A model generated the notes under the pieces. It saw nothing but the letters and a program-made list of their open reading frames with translations. It did not search any database and was not told where the DNA came from. From Nereida sp024640765 (GTDB lineage: Bacteria > Pseudomonadota > Alphaproteobacteria > Rhodobacterales > Rhodobacteraceae), in the NCBI GenBank assembly GCA_024640765.1, contig JAHEEK010000005.1, positions 1 to 64,000 on the forward strand: DNA of 64,000 bases. The letters run 5' to 3'. Positions 16,782 through 26,455 of this stretch are shown in pieces. Position 1 is the first letter of the stretch, and each line of letters opens with the position of its first letter. The translations under genes and the position numbers were made by a program.

Positions 16782-19300
16782 AAACTGCATGGATTTTTGC
16801 AACACGTGAACTGCGCAGTGGCTTGCGCGGCTTTGGCATCTTTCTGGCCTGCCTTGCGCTCGGCATCGCCGCGATTGCCGCCGTGGGTAGCACCCGCACA
16901 GCCATCCTCAAAGGCTTAGAACGGGACGGAGCAGCACTGCTTGGGGGCGACGCAGAACTGCAATTTACCTACCGCTTCGCCACGGAAGACGAGCGCGCAT
17001 GGATGCAAAGCCAAGCCGTTCAAGTGTCAGAGATTACTGATTTAAGATCTATGATTGTGGTGCCATCGGGAACCGATGCGCCACCAGAGCGCGCGTTGAC
17101 CCAAGTCAAATCAGTCGATGCAGCCTACCCCCTTGTGGGCGAGGTTAAGTTATCCCCTGAGATGCCGCTTGATCAGGCAATTGCCGCAAATGGTGCGGTG
17201 ATGGAGCGTGTCTTGGCTGACCGCCTTGGGCTGATGATCGGTGATAGCTTCAGCATTGGCACCGGCACATTCCGCCTTTCAGCTATTTTGCAACGCGAGC
17301 CTGACAGCGCCGGCGGTGGTTTCGGCTTGGGCCCGCGTACATTGGTGCGCACCGAAAGTTTAGCAAACGCAGGCCTGCTACAAACCGGCACTTTGTTCGA
17401 CACAAAATACCGCATGCTGTTGCCTGAAGGCACCGAACTTGCCGCCCTTGAGCGTGACGCAGAACAACGCTTTGCTAATTCAGGGCTACGCTGGACTGAC
17501 GCGCGCAACGGCGCACCAGGTGTTCAGCAGTTTGTTGACCGGCTTGGTGCCTTTTTGGTGCTTGTCGGGCTATCTGGTTTGGCGGTGGGGGGCGTTGGTG
17601 TCAGTGCAGCGGTGCGCAGCTACCTTGAGCGGAAAACATCCGTAATCGCGACACTCAAAACACTGGGCGCATCACGCTCAACCATCTTTGCCACTTACGC
17701 CATTCAAATCGGCCTGTTGACGATCTTGGGAATCGCCATCGGGCTTGTGCTTGGCGCCGCACTTCCACTGGCCCTCGCGCCCATCATTGAAGCCCGCCTG
17801 CCGGTTCCTGCCGAGTTTGCAATTCACCCCAAACCACTCATCGAAGCTGCTATTTATGGCGCATTTGCCGCTGCAATCTTCACGCTTTGGCCTCTTGCGC
17901 GCACGGAAAATATTCACGCAGCCACGCTATTTCGGGACGCATTAGGGCACGACAATGCACTGCCACGCAAAAGATACCTTTTTCTGACTGCGGGGTTGGT
18001 CGCGGCGTTGGTGCTTAGCGCCATCGCATTTTCGGGCACGGCGTTCCTGACACTTTGGACCGCAGGGGGCATTATCGCTGTACTGGGTGTGCTTGCGTTA
18101 GCCGCGCGCGGACTGCGGGCGTTGGCGGGAGCCGCAACCAAAATGCGCGCGTTGCGCGGGCGGCCTGCCTTGCGCCTTGCGCTTGGTGCCATCGGCGGGC
18201 CGCGTGAACAGGCAAGCTCAGCTATTTTGTCATTGGGTCTTGGCCTTTCGGTTCTTGCGGCAGTGGGGCAAATTGACGGCAACCTGCGCAGCGCAATCAC
18301 GCGAGATTTGCCAGACTTCGCCCCTAGCTATTTCTTTGTCGACATCCAATCTGACCAACTCGACGGCTTCAACACGCGGCTGGCGGGTGACCCTGCGGTG
18401 TCTCGGGTGGATACTGCGCCAATGTTGCGCGGCGTCATCAGCAAGATAAATGACCGCCCCGCCAAAGAGGTCGCAGGTGATCACTGGGTATTACAAGGTG
18501 ACCGCGGCGTCACATACGCGCAAACAGCTGCAGACGGGGTGACGATCACGCAAGGCAGTTGGTGGCCCGCAAATTATACCGGCGCACCACAAATTAGCTT
18601 TGCCGCCGAAGAAGCCGAAGAAATGGGTCTTGTCCTCGGGGACACAATGACGATCAACATTCTGGGGCGTGATATCACCGGCACGATCACATCGTTTCGG
18701 GAGGTGGACTTTTCGACCGCAGGGATTGGCTTCATCCTGACCATGAACCCTGCTGCACTGCAGGGCGCACCGCACAGCCACATCGCAACAGTTTACGCAA
18801 CACCCGAGGCAGAGGCTGAAATTTTGCGCGACCTCGCAGGAACATTCCCCAACATCACCGCGATCAGGGTAGCCGACGCGATTGCACGTGTGGGAGAGCT
18901 TTTGGCAAGCCTTGCTGCGGCCACATCCCTAGGGGCATCAGCCACATTGATTACAGGCTTTTTGGTGCTGATCGGAGCCGCAGCAGCAGGTGTTGATGCG
19001 CGCACGTTTGAGGCAGCAGTACTCAAAACCCTCGGCGCATCAAAAGGTGTTATCCTGCAAAGTTTTGCGTTGCGAGCAGGGCTTTTGGGTGCCGCTGCGG
19101 GCACAATCGCGCTGATTGCGGGGCTGACTTTTGCATGGGCCGTCAGCACGTTTGTGATGGAAACCAGCTTTGTAATTGTCTGGGGTAATGCGTTGGCCAT
19201 TATCATCGGCGGTGTTGCAGCCACGATGCTGGCCTTCCTAGGCTATGCTTGGGGGCCGCTGAAGGCACGCCCCGCAGGCATCCTGCGCAGAGGAGATTAG
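16778..19300 (+). CDS. FtsX-like ABC permease (YbbP type)
   Basis: An 840-residue membrane protein with the MacB/FtsX layout, doubled. TM1 lies at about residues 18-40, followed by a large periplasmic domain, three TM segments at about 260-400, more TM segments around 395-440, a second periplasmic domain at about 500-690, and three final TM segments. This ten-TM duplicated form is that of YbbP. It is cotranslated with the preceding ATPase. Substrate unknown. Confidence 0.88.
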   Translation: MKTAWIFATRELRSGLRGFGIFLACLALGIAAIAAVGSTRTAILKGLERDGAALLGGDAELQFTYRFATEDERAWMQSQAVQVSEITDLRSMIVVPSGTDAPPERALTQVKSVDAAYPLVGEVKLSPEMPLDQAIAANGAVMERVLADRLGLMIGDSFSIGTGTFRLSAILQREPDSAGGGFGLGPRTLVRTESLANAGLLQTGTLFDTKYRMLLPEGTELAALERDAEQRFANSGLRWTDARNGAPGVQQFVDRLGAFLVLVGLSGLAVGGVGVSAAVRSYLERKTSVIATLKTLGASRSTIFATYAIQIGLLTILGIAIGLVLGAALPLALAPIIEARLPVPAEFAIHPKPLIEAAIYGAFAAAIFTLWPLARTENIHAATLFRDALGHDNALPRKRYLFLTAGLVAALVLSAIAFSGTAFLTLWTAGGIIAVLGVLALAARGLRALAGAATKMRALRGRPALRLALGAIGGPREQASSAILSLGLGLSVLAAVGQIDGNLRSAITRDLPDFAPSYFFVDIQSDQLDGFNTRLAGDPAVSRVDTAPMLRGVISKINDRPAKEVAGDHWVLQGDRGVTYAQTAADGVTITQGSWWPANYTGAPQISFAAEEAEEMGLVLGDTMTINILGRDITGTITSFREVDFSTAGIGFILTMNPAALQGAPHSHIATVYATPEAEAEILRDLAGTFPNITAIRVADAIARVGELLASLAAATSLGASATLITGFLVLIGAAAAGVDARTFEAAVLKTLGASKGVILQSFALRAGLLGAAAGTIALIAGLTFAWAVSTFVMETSFVIVWGNALAIIIGGVAATMLAFLGYAWGPLKARPAGILRRGD

Positions 19301-19311
19301 GGCAAAATGCA

Positions 19312-19327
19312 GGGCGTTCTTACGCCC
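19312..19327. terminator. Short hairpin between converging genes
   Basis: GGGCGT-TCTT-ACGCCC is a 6-bp stem with a four-base loop in the 40-base gap between the FtsX-like gene and gltX. On the minus strand TTTT follows seven bases later. A weak bidirectional terminator candidate. Confidence 0.4.
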
Positions 19328-19340
19328 CGCTATACTTGCC

Positions 19341-20663
19341 TTAGGCTTTCGCGCGGATGACTTGCAACAGGGGCAAAAGCGCAGACATGTCAGGGCCGTG
19401 CTGCATGCCGGTTAGCGCTTTGCGCAATGGCATAAACAACCCGCGACCCTTCCGGCCAGTTTCGGCTTTTACAGCTGATGTCCACTGACCCCATGTCTCG
19501 GCGTCAAATGGAGCATCTGGCAACAACGCCATCGCTTGGGCAACAAACTCAGCATCTTCGTCGTCAATAACAGGGTCTGCGCCCTCGGAACAAAGCGTCC
19601 ACCACTGGGACAAATCTGCCTTTACGGTGATATTATCCTTCGCAACCGCCCAGAACTGCGCCTGAAGCTCTGCCGGCACACCCAACCCGTTCAGATCATG
19701 CGTCACGGCGTCAGCAGGCAGGCCTTGCAGCACATTCGCAGTCAGCGGAAACAGATCATTCTCATCAAATTTCGTGGGTGCAGAGCCAAACTTGGTGATG
19801 TCAAAGCCGTCAACCAATTCATCAATCGAGCCCCGCAGCTCAACCGGATCGGACGAGCCGATGCGCGCCAAAAGCGACAACAACGCCATTGATTCAACAC
19901 CGCGTTCACGAAGATCGCGCAGCGCAAGTGTACCAAGACGCTTTGAAAGCGCCTCGCCCTGCGGCCCAGTCAAAAGCGAGTGGTGCGCAAAAGTTGGAAC
20001 AGTGCCACCGATTGCTTCGATCATCTGGATTTGCGTCGCAGTGTTGGTCACGTGATCAGAGCCGCGCACAACATGGGTCACGCCCATGTCGGTGTCGTCC
20101 ACAACCGAGGCCAAAGTGTAAAGCACCTGACCGTCACCACGGATCAGAACCGGATCACTTACGGATGCCGCATCAATGCTGATGTCGCCCAAGATACCAT
20201 CGGTCCACTCAATACGCGACTGGTCGAGCAAAAAGCGCCAGTGGCCGGAACGCTCAGCGCGCAACGCGTCTTTCTCAGCTTCACTCAACGAAAGACCCGC
20301 ACGGTCATAAACCGGTGGTTTGCCCATGTTGAGTTGCTTTTTGCGCTTCAAATCAAGCTCGGTAGGCGTTTCGAAACACTCGTAAAACCGGCCAATGCCG
20401 CGCAGCTTGTCTGCCTCAGCCGCATAGCAGTCAAGGCGGTTTGACTGACGCTCCATCCGGTCCCATGTGATGCCAAGCCATTCCAGATCTTCCTGAATCG
20501 CATCCACATACTCTTGCTTTGAGCGCTCTGGATCGGTGTCATCAATCCGCAGAATGAAAGAGCCGTTGTTCTTGCGCGCAATCAGATAATTAAAAAGCGC
20601 AGTGCGCAGGTTACCAATATGCAAAAAGCCAGTGGGCGAAGGGGCAAAACGAGTCGTGATCAT
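19341..20663 (-). CDS. gltX: Glutamyl-tRNA synthetase
   Basis: Class I synthetase charging tRNA-Glu, and tRNA-Gln where GatCAB operates. The 440-residue product has the HIGH-type motif PSPTGFLHIGN at residues 8-18 and the KMSKS-type motif ALSKRLG near residue 240. It is shorter than typical ~470-residue GluRS enzymes. Alphaproteobacteria often carry two GluRS genes, and this could be either. AGGAGA precedes the ATG at 20663; sequence upstream of that in frame is not family-like. It follows a small membrane gene and nadE on the same strand. Confidence 0.92.
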   Translation of the reverse strand: MITTRFAPSPTGFLHIGNLRTALFNYLIARKNNGSFILRIDDTDPERSKQEYVDAIQEDLEWLGITWDRMERQSNRLDCYAAEADKLRGIGRFYECFETPTELDLKRKKQLNMGKPPVYDRAGLSLSEAEKDALRAERSGHWRFLLDQSRIEWTDGILGDISIDAASVSDPVLIRGDGQVLYTLASVVDDTDMGVTHVVRGSDHVTNTATQIQMIEAIGGTVPTFAHHSLLTGPQGEALSKRLGTLALRDLRERGVESMALLSLLARIGSSDPVELRGSIDELVDGFDITKFGSAPTKFDENDLFPLTANVLQGLPADAVTHDLNGLGVPAELQAQFWAVAKDNITVKADLSQWWTLCSEGADPVIDDEDAEFVAQAMALLPDAPFDAETWGQWTSAVKAETGRKGRGLFMPLRKALTGMQHGPDMSALLPLLQVIRAKA

Positions 20664-20692
20664 CGGAAATTCTCCTGTACGCACGGGATGTC

Positions 20693-21046
20693 TCACACCC
20701 TTGGACGCTTGTCTAGTTTTCGCCATGCTACGGCACCAAGCAAGGCTATCAATAGCACCCCAGTAGCCCAAGGTGCGCCGCGACACCCCTCAGAATAAAG
20801 CTGCCCTGCGACGGTGACATTTGAAAAGAGCGTCTCAACCTCACCTAGCAAAGCAAAAGACACCACCACCAACGCAGCATACCGCACCAAACGTGTCGGC
20901 CATAACAGCGACAACGCAGCAAGGACCAATGCGGCGACACCCACGGGATGCGTTGCGAAATACCCCACTTCGGCCAGCGCACCAACGGCCCCGTCTGTCG
21001 GGGACCAATCAGGCCTTAAGCGGGGGCACAACGCATCAGCTACCAT
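20693..21046 (-). CDS. Small integral membrane protein, unknown
   Basis: A 117-residue protein with three predicted membrane helices (about residues 35-50, 57-75 and 92-108), the last followed by a basic tail (WRKLDKRPRV). I do not recognise a family. Its start overlaps the nadE stop by 11 bases and its stop lies 29 bases before the gltX start, so the three genes probably form one transcript. Confidence 0.65.
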   Translation of the reverse strand: MVADALCPRLRPDWSPTDGAVGALAEVGYFATHPVGVAALVLAALSLLWPTRLVRYAALVVVSFALLGEVETLFSNVTVAGQLYSEGCRGAPWATGVLLIALLGAVAWRKLDKRPRV

Positions 21047-22733
21047 CGCGCCAACAGTTCACAATCGGATAGCGGCGATCAAGCCAAAACGCTTTTTGGC
21101 TCAGCCTTGGTCCCGGCGCAGCCTGAAAGCGTTTATACTCACTGATATAAACCAAATGCTCGACGCGCTTGACCACATCGCGGTCAAAGCCCGCAGCCAC
21201 ACATTCAGCAACCGACCGTTCCTCATCGATGAGCATTTCAAGGATCGCATCAAGAACTTCATACTCGGGCAAGCTGTCGCTGTCTTTTTGATCCGGACGC
21301 AACTCAGCTGTCGGCGGCTTGTCGATCACACGTGGCGGAATAACGGTGCCTTCAGGGGCCATCATCCAAGCGCGCTGGTTGGCATTGCGCCAACGGCACG
21401 TCTCAAACACGCAGGTTTTGTACATATCTTTGATGGGGTTATAACCACCCGACATATCACCATAGATGGTCGCATAGCCAACGGCGACTTCGGATTTGTT
21501 GCCCGTTGTCAAAAGCATCTCGCCAAATTTGTTCGACTGGGCCATCAACAAAAGCCCCCGCAGGCGCGACTGAATATTCTCTTCGGTCAGTCCCTCATCA
21601 AGTCCTGCAAAAAGCGGTGCAAGGGCCTCGTTCACTGCGGCGCGCGGGCCTGCAATGCTGACCTCATCGAGCTTACATCCAAGAAGGTTCGCAACTTCAC
21701 CGGCGTCATCAAGGCTTTCGCGGCTGGTATATTCTGACGGCAACATCACGCAACGCACGTTCTCAGGGCCAAGCGCATCCGCCGCGATGGTTGCCACAAT
21801 CGCACTATCAATGCCGCCCGACAAACCAAGCAGCACTTTAGAAAATCCGGTTTTGCCCATGTAGTCCCGCAGACCCTCAACCATGGCGCGGTAATCTTGT
21901 TCCTCTGTGCAAGGTTGCGCGGTTATCTCACCGTCTAAAGCACGCCACCCATCTGCGGTGCTCGTGAAATCAATGTGACTAAGCGCTTGATCAAAAAGGG
22001 GCATCTGAAGGGCAAGTGCGCCACCTTTGTTCAACACAAATGAGCCACCATCAAAGATCTGATCGTCCTGGCCACCAACCATATTAAGGTACACCAGCGG
22101 CAAACCTGTCTCAACAACACGGGCCACCATGTGGCTCATCCGGATATCAAACTTACCGCGAAAATAGGGCGAACCGTTCGGAACAAACAGCATCTCGGCG
22201 CCGCTTTCTTCCATCGCCTCAGCAACATCTTCGTGCCACGCATCTTCGCAAATCGGAAAGCCAATACGAACACCGCGCACAGACATCGGTCCCTGAAGCG
22301 GCGCGGACGTGTAGTGGCGGACTTCATCAAAGACGTTAAAATTTGGCAACTCATGCTTGTAACTCACAGATGTGATCTCGCCGCCATCCAGCACATAGTA
22401 CGCGTTAAATAACTGACCGCCTTTGCTTTGTGGCCCGCCAATTGCCATCGCTGGTCCGTGCTTAATACGCGCGGCCAACGCTTCGATCTGGGCCATCGCA
22501 TCGCGCACAAACTGCGGCTTTAGAACCAAGTCTTGCACCTGATAACCAGTGATGAACATCTCGGGCAACATGATCAGGTCTGCACCTGCCTCACGCGCTT
22601 CTTGCCACGCATCAAAGGCAAGCTGCGCATTGCCCGCCAAATCCCCAACCGTTGGGTTTAGCTGCGCCATTGTCAGCCGAAAGTTATCCTCGGCGCGTGT
22701 ACGCGACCCTTTTTGACCGACCAGATCAGACAT
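21036..22733 (-). CDS. nadE: Glutamine-dependent NAD+ synthetase
   Basis: Amidates deamido-NAD to NAD using glutamine. The 565-residue product has an N-terminal nitrilase-type glutaminase domain with catalytic triad Glu in LPEMF, Lys in YKHELPNF and Cys in FPICEDAW. The C-terminal synthetase domain has the PP-loop LSGGIDSAI and a later KSEVAVGYATIYGDM block. The start MSDLVGQKG was chosen because the open frame extends upstream into sequence antisense to the next gene's signal peptide, which cannot be coding. It leads a probable operon with the membrane gene and gltX. Confidence 0.94.
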   Translation of the reverse strand: MSDLVGQKGSRTRAEDNFRLTMAQLNPTVGDLAGNAQLAFDAWQEAREAGADLIMLPEMFITGYQVQDLVLKPQFVRDAMAQIEALAARIKHGPAMAIGGPQSKGGQLFNAYYVLDGGEITSVSYKHELPNFNVFDEVRHYTSAPLQGPMSVRGVRIGFPICEDAWHEDVAEAMEESGAEMLFVPNGSPYFRGKFDIRMSHMVARVVETGLPLVYLNMVGGQDDQIFDGGSFVLNKGGALALQMPLFDQALSHIDFTSTADGWRALDGEITAQPCTEEQDYRAMVEGLRDYMGKTGFSKVLLGLSGGIDSAIVATIAADALGPENVRCVMLPSEYTSRESLDDAGEVANLLGCKLDEVSIAGPRAAVNEALAPLFAGLDEGLTEENIQSRLRGLLLMAQSNKFGEMLLTTGNKSEVAVGYATIYGDMSGGYNPIKDMYKTCVFETCRWRNANQRAWMMAPEGTVIPPRVIDKPPTAELRPDQKDSDSLPEYEVLDAILEMLIDEERSVAECVAAGFDRDVVKRVEHLVYISEYKRFQAAPGPRLSQKAFWLDRRYPIVNCWRDGS

Positions 22734-22898
22734 TGCCGTCCCTTTTCCGAAAACCACGCTTTGCTTTAGCAGATGTAGCCCTAAGCGAAAGGCCTGCCAA
22801 TTTGCGATGCGCAAAAGTCGTTGTTCATTGCTCGTTGCTGATTTAGGGTTTCTCCAAGGGGCATCAATGGCCCTGCCTAGACTTTCGGGGGAACTACC

Positions 22899-24359
22899 GT
22901 GCAGCGCAATACCGCATCCGTCCTTGCGGCCCTTTTGGCCGCCACCTCTTTGGCCGCAGCACCCGTGGCCGCACAAAGCACACAGACAAAGCAGTATGAA
23001 AATGGCGGTGTCTACGAGGGAACCTTCAAAGACGGCAAGCAGCATGGCATGGGCCGCTACACTTTGCCTAACGGCTATGAGTACGAAGGCGAGTGGGTTA
23101 ACGGCACGATCAGCGGCCAAGGTACAGCACGCTTTCCCAACGGCTCACTTTATGTGGGTGAGTTTCAGAACGGCCAACCCAACGGTTTTGGCAAGATCAC
23201 TTTCACCGATGGCGGCACCTATGAGGGGGATTGGGCAGCGGGTATGATGACCGGCACTGGCCTCATTCTATACGATGGCGGTGTCGTGTATGAAGGCGGT
23301 GTCACAAACGGGCGGCACGACGGCATCGGCAAGATGCAAGACCCCTCCGGCTACATCTATGAAGGCGAATGGGTCGACGGGATTAAATCCGGCTCTGCCA
23401 AAATCACCTACCCCGATGGCTCTGTGTTCGAAGGGGAGATGGCAGATGGTAAGCGCGCTGGCCCCGGGACGCTCAAGACCGCAGATGGGCTTGTTTTTGA
23501 AGGCACATGGGTTAACGACCAGATGGAAGGCGACGGTAAGCTGACCCAAATCAACGGTGACGTTTACGAAGGCGCTTTCGTGGCCGGCCAGCGTCAGGGG
23601 CAAGGCACCGTAACGTACGCAAACGACGATATCTACGTGGGCGCGTTCAACAATGATGCACGCCACGGCCAAGGCACATTCACAAGCACGGACGGCTACA
23701 AATACGTGGGCAACTGGACCCGCGGGGAGATTGATGGCGAAGGTGTGGTGACCTATCCTGATGGCTCTGTGTACACAGGGTCATTCGTGGGTGGTCTGGC
23801 CGAAGGCACCGGCGAGATCATCTACGCAGATGGAAACACCTATTCGGGTGAGTGGGACGCAGGCGTGATTTCTGGCGAAGGGCGTGCCACCTACACCAAT
23901 GGCTTGATTTACGAAGGCGGCTTCAAAAACGCGCGCAACCATGGCCAAGGTGTGATGACCTACCCCGATGGCTACCGCTATGAAGGCGCGTGGGAAAACG
24001 GGCAACGCAACGGGCAAGGTACTGCAACCTACGCAGACGGCACTGTCTATGTGGGCACGTTCAGCGCAGGGCAGCGGTCAGGCACAGGCAAAATCACCAT
24101 GCCTGATGGTTTTATCTATGAGGGGGAATGGACCCGCGGCGAAATCAGCGGTCAGGGCAAGGCCACTTACGCAAACGGCGACATCTATGAGGGTCTGTTT
24201 GTTCAAGGCAAACGCCAAGGCGCGGGCACAATGACCTACGCCACAGGCGAAACAGCAAGTGGTGAGTGGGACAATGGCGCACTGCGCGAAGAGACAGCCT
24301 CAATCGAAGCAGCTGACGATGCAGCTACAACAGAAGCTGAGGCGCAAGCGGACCAATAA
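22899..24359 (+). CDS. Exported MORN-repeat protein
   Basis: A 486-residue protein made almost entirely of MORN repeats. After a signal peptide (residues 1-26, ending APVAAQ) I count about 19 copies of a 23-residue unit of the form YEGEW..G...G.G....P.G, from residue 35 to 460. The tail (EAADDAATTEAEAQADQ) is acidic. MORN arrays form long beta-meanders that bind lipid or protein. The substrate is unknown and the location is probably periplasm or outer surface. The start is GTG at 22899 with GGGGGA upstream. The gene diverges from nadE. Confidence 0.85.
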   Translation: MQRNTASVLAALLAATSLAAAPVAAQSTQTKQYENGGVYEGTFKDGKQHGMGRYTLPNGYEYEGEWVNGTISGQGTARFPNGSLYVGEFQNGQPNGFGKITFTDGGTYEGDWAAGMMTGTGLILYDGGVVYEGGVTNGRHDGIGKMQDPSGYIYEGEWVDGIKSGSAKITYPDGSVFEGEMADGKRAGPGTLKTADGLVFEGTWVNDQMEGDGKLTQINGDVYEGAFVAGQRQGQGTVTYANDDIYVGAFNNDARHGQGTFTSTDGYKYVGNWTRGEIDGEGVVTYPDGSVYTGSFVGGLAEGTGEIIYADGNTYSGEWDAGVISGEGRATYTNGLIYEGGFKNARNHGQGVMTYPDGYRYEGAWENGQRNGQGTATYADGTVYVGTFSAGQRSGTGKITMPDGFIYEGEWTRGEISGQGKATYANGDIYEGLFVQGKRQGAGTMTYATGETASGEWDNGALREETASIEAADDAATTEAEAQADQ

Positions 24360-24378
24360 GGCGCTCGCGCATCGGCCT

Positions 24379-26391
24379 TTAGGCGGCCAGTCCGCGCCCC
24401 TTAAGAAGGGCTTGCACACCAGGTAATCTGCCGCGGAAAGCAATATACAGGTCTTTAGGATCCACGCTGCCGCCTTTTGACAAGATGTGCTCCTCAAGGG
24501 CCTTGGCCGTTTTGGCATCAAATGCGCTGCCCGCATCTTCAAAGGCTTCAAACGCATCAGCATCCATAACCTCGGACCACATGTAACTGTAGTAGCTGGC
24601 CGCATAGTAACCGCCTGAAAACACATGGGCGAAATGCGGCGTGGCGTGACGCATGCGGATGGCGGCGGGCATTCCGATCCGGTCAAGCGTTTCGGCTTGA
24701 GCCTGCATCGCATCAGCAGGTGGTGGACCGTCGTGGAAATCCAGATCAACCAACGCAGAGGCGACGTATTCAACCGTTTGGAACCCCATATTGTAGGTCG
24801 ATGCCCCAAGAAGCCGCTCCCGCAAATCCGCAGGCATCGCCGCGCCCGTAATGGCGTGGGTAGCGAATGTCTCAAAGACTTCGGGCACCTCCATCCAGTG
24901 CTCGTAGAGTTGGCTCGGTAGCTCCACAAAATCGCGCGGCACTGATGTGCCACTTACCATTTCATAGGTCACATCTGACAGCATTTGGTGGAGCGCGTGT
25001 CCAAACTCATGAAACAACGTGCGCGCGTCATCATAAGACAAAAGCGCAGGTCCACCAGATGGTTTGGCAAAGTTACACACGTTTAACACAACGGGGCGGA
25101 CTTCTTTGTCCATTCGGTTTTGCGCCCGCATCGCAGAGCACCACGCGCCAGAACGCTTTGATCCGCGTGCAAAATAATCCCCCACGAACACCGCAACATG
25201 CTTACCGTTGCGCGTCACATTCCACGCACGACAATCTTCGTGATACAAGTCCAGCTCGACAGGCTCAAAAGACAGATTAAAAAGTCGGGACGCACAAGAA
25301 AACGCAGCCTCGATCATACGGTCAAGTTGCAGGTAGGGCTTCAATTCAGCCTCATCCAAATCGTGCTCTGCCTTGCGACGAGCCTCTGCATAATAATGCC
25401 AGTCCCAAGCCTGAATGGGTCCTGCGTGACCATCTGCAATAAGCATCTCTTCAAGAACAATCGCATCTGCGTCCGCCGCCGCCTTTGCAGGGGCCCACAC
25501 ATCGATCAATAACGAACGAACTGCATCCGCATCGCCCGCCATTTCAACTTCCAGCTTGTAGGCCGCATAGTCTTTATAGCCTAACAGTTGTGCCAGTTCA
25601 TGGCGCAACGAAAGCATTTCATTTGCCAGTGCGCGGTTATCCGTTTTGTCCCCATTTGCACCGCGCGCCACGTAAGCTTCATAAGCCGCTTTGCGCAAAT
25701 TACGGTTCGGACAAAACTGCAAAAACGGTGTGATGATTGAGCGGGCAAGGGTGACAACGGGGCCGTCTACGCCCTTTTCCTGTCCCGCCGCGCGCATTGC
25801 ATCGACGGCAAACTCCGGCAGGCCGTTCAGATCAGCTTGGGTAAGCTCCATAAACCAAGTCCGCTCATCAGACAGAAGGTTCTGACCAAACGCGGTTCCA
25901 AGGCTGGCAAGGCGTGATTTGATCTTTGCGTAGCGCGCACGATCGTCCCCCTCCAAGAGCGCCCCTGCCCGCACATAGTTTTTGTAGCTAAGCTCCAGAA
26001 CGCGGGCTTGTTCGGCGGTTAAATCTAAATTGGCACGCTGATCCCAAAGCGCTTGGTACCGCGCGAAAAGGTCCGCGTTCAAAGAAATCTCAGAACTGTA
26101 ATCTGCCAAAGCAGGTGAGAAATCGCGGCTCAGCGCCTCTCGGGTATCGTTAGAGACAGCGCCAGAAATCGTGTAGAAAATTGATAAGATCTTATCGAGG
26201 TCTTCACCCGCACGGGCCATTGCCTCAATCGTGTTTTCAAATGTGGCAGGTGCGGGGTCAGCTGCAATTGCTGCCACATCCGCACGCGCCTCGGCCAATG
26301 CCGCCTCGAAAGCCGGCGCAAACATATCATCGCGCGCCTTCGAGAAAGCCGGCATGTTAAAAGGTTCGGTCCATGTGGTCAATGCGGTCAT
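24379..26391 (-). CDS. M3-family zinc metallopeptidase (oligopeptidase A / Dcp type)
   Basis: A 670-residue cytoplasmic peptidase that clears short peptides. The zinc site is HEFGHALH in TLFHEFGHALHQM, with the downstream Glu in DFVELPSQLYEHW. No signal peptide. Length and the N-terminal helical lid match peptidyl-dipeptidase Dcp and oligopeptidase A; the two cannot be separated with certainty from sequence. CGGAGAG precedes the ATG. It lies downstream of moeB on the same strand with a 64-base gap. Confidence 0.9.
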   Translation of the reverse strand: MTALTTWTEPFNMPAFSKARDDMFAPAFEAALAEARADVAAIAADPAPATFENTIEAMARAGEDLDKILSIFYTISGAVSNDTREALSRDFSPALADYSSEISLNADLFARYQALWDQRANLDLTAEQARVLELSYKNYVRAGALLEGDDRARYAKIKSRLASLGTAFGQNLLSDERTWFMELTQADLNGLPEFAVDAMRAAGQEKGVDGPVVTLARSIITPFLQFCPNRNLRKAAYEAYVARGANGDKTDNRALANEMLSLRHELAQLLGYKDYAAYKLEVEMAGDADAVRSLLIDVWAPAKAAADADAIVLEEMLIADGHAGPIQAWDWHYYAEARRKAEHDLDEAELKPYLQLDRMIEAAFSCASRLFNLSFEPVELDLYHEDCRAWNVTRNGKHVAVFVGDYFARGSKRSGAWCSAMRAQNRMDKEVRPVVLNVCNFAKPSGGPALLSYDDARTLFHEFGHALHQMLSDVTYEMVSGTSVPRDFVELPSQLYEHWMEVPEVFETFATHAITGAAMPADLRERLLGASTYNMGFQTVEYVASALVDLDFHDGPPPADAMQAQAETLDRIGMPAAIRMRHATPHFAHVFSGGYYAASYYSYMWSEVMDADAFEAFEDAGSAFDAKTAKALEEHILSKGGSVDPKDLYIAFRGRLPGVQALLKGRGLAA

Positions 26392-26455
26392 AATATCTCT
26401 CCGGTAAACTACGCTTTAGTTTTATGTAGGCACGCAAGCGCCGCGATGTAAGCCG

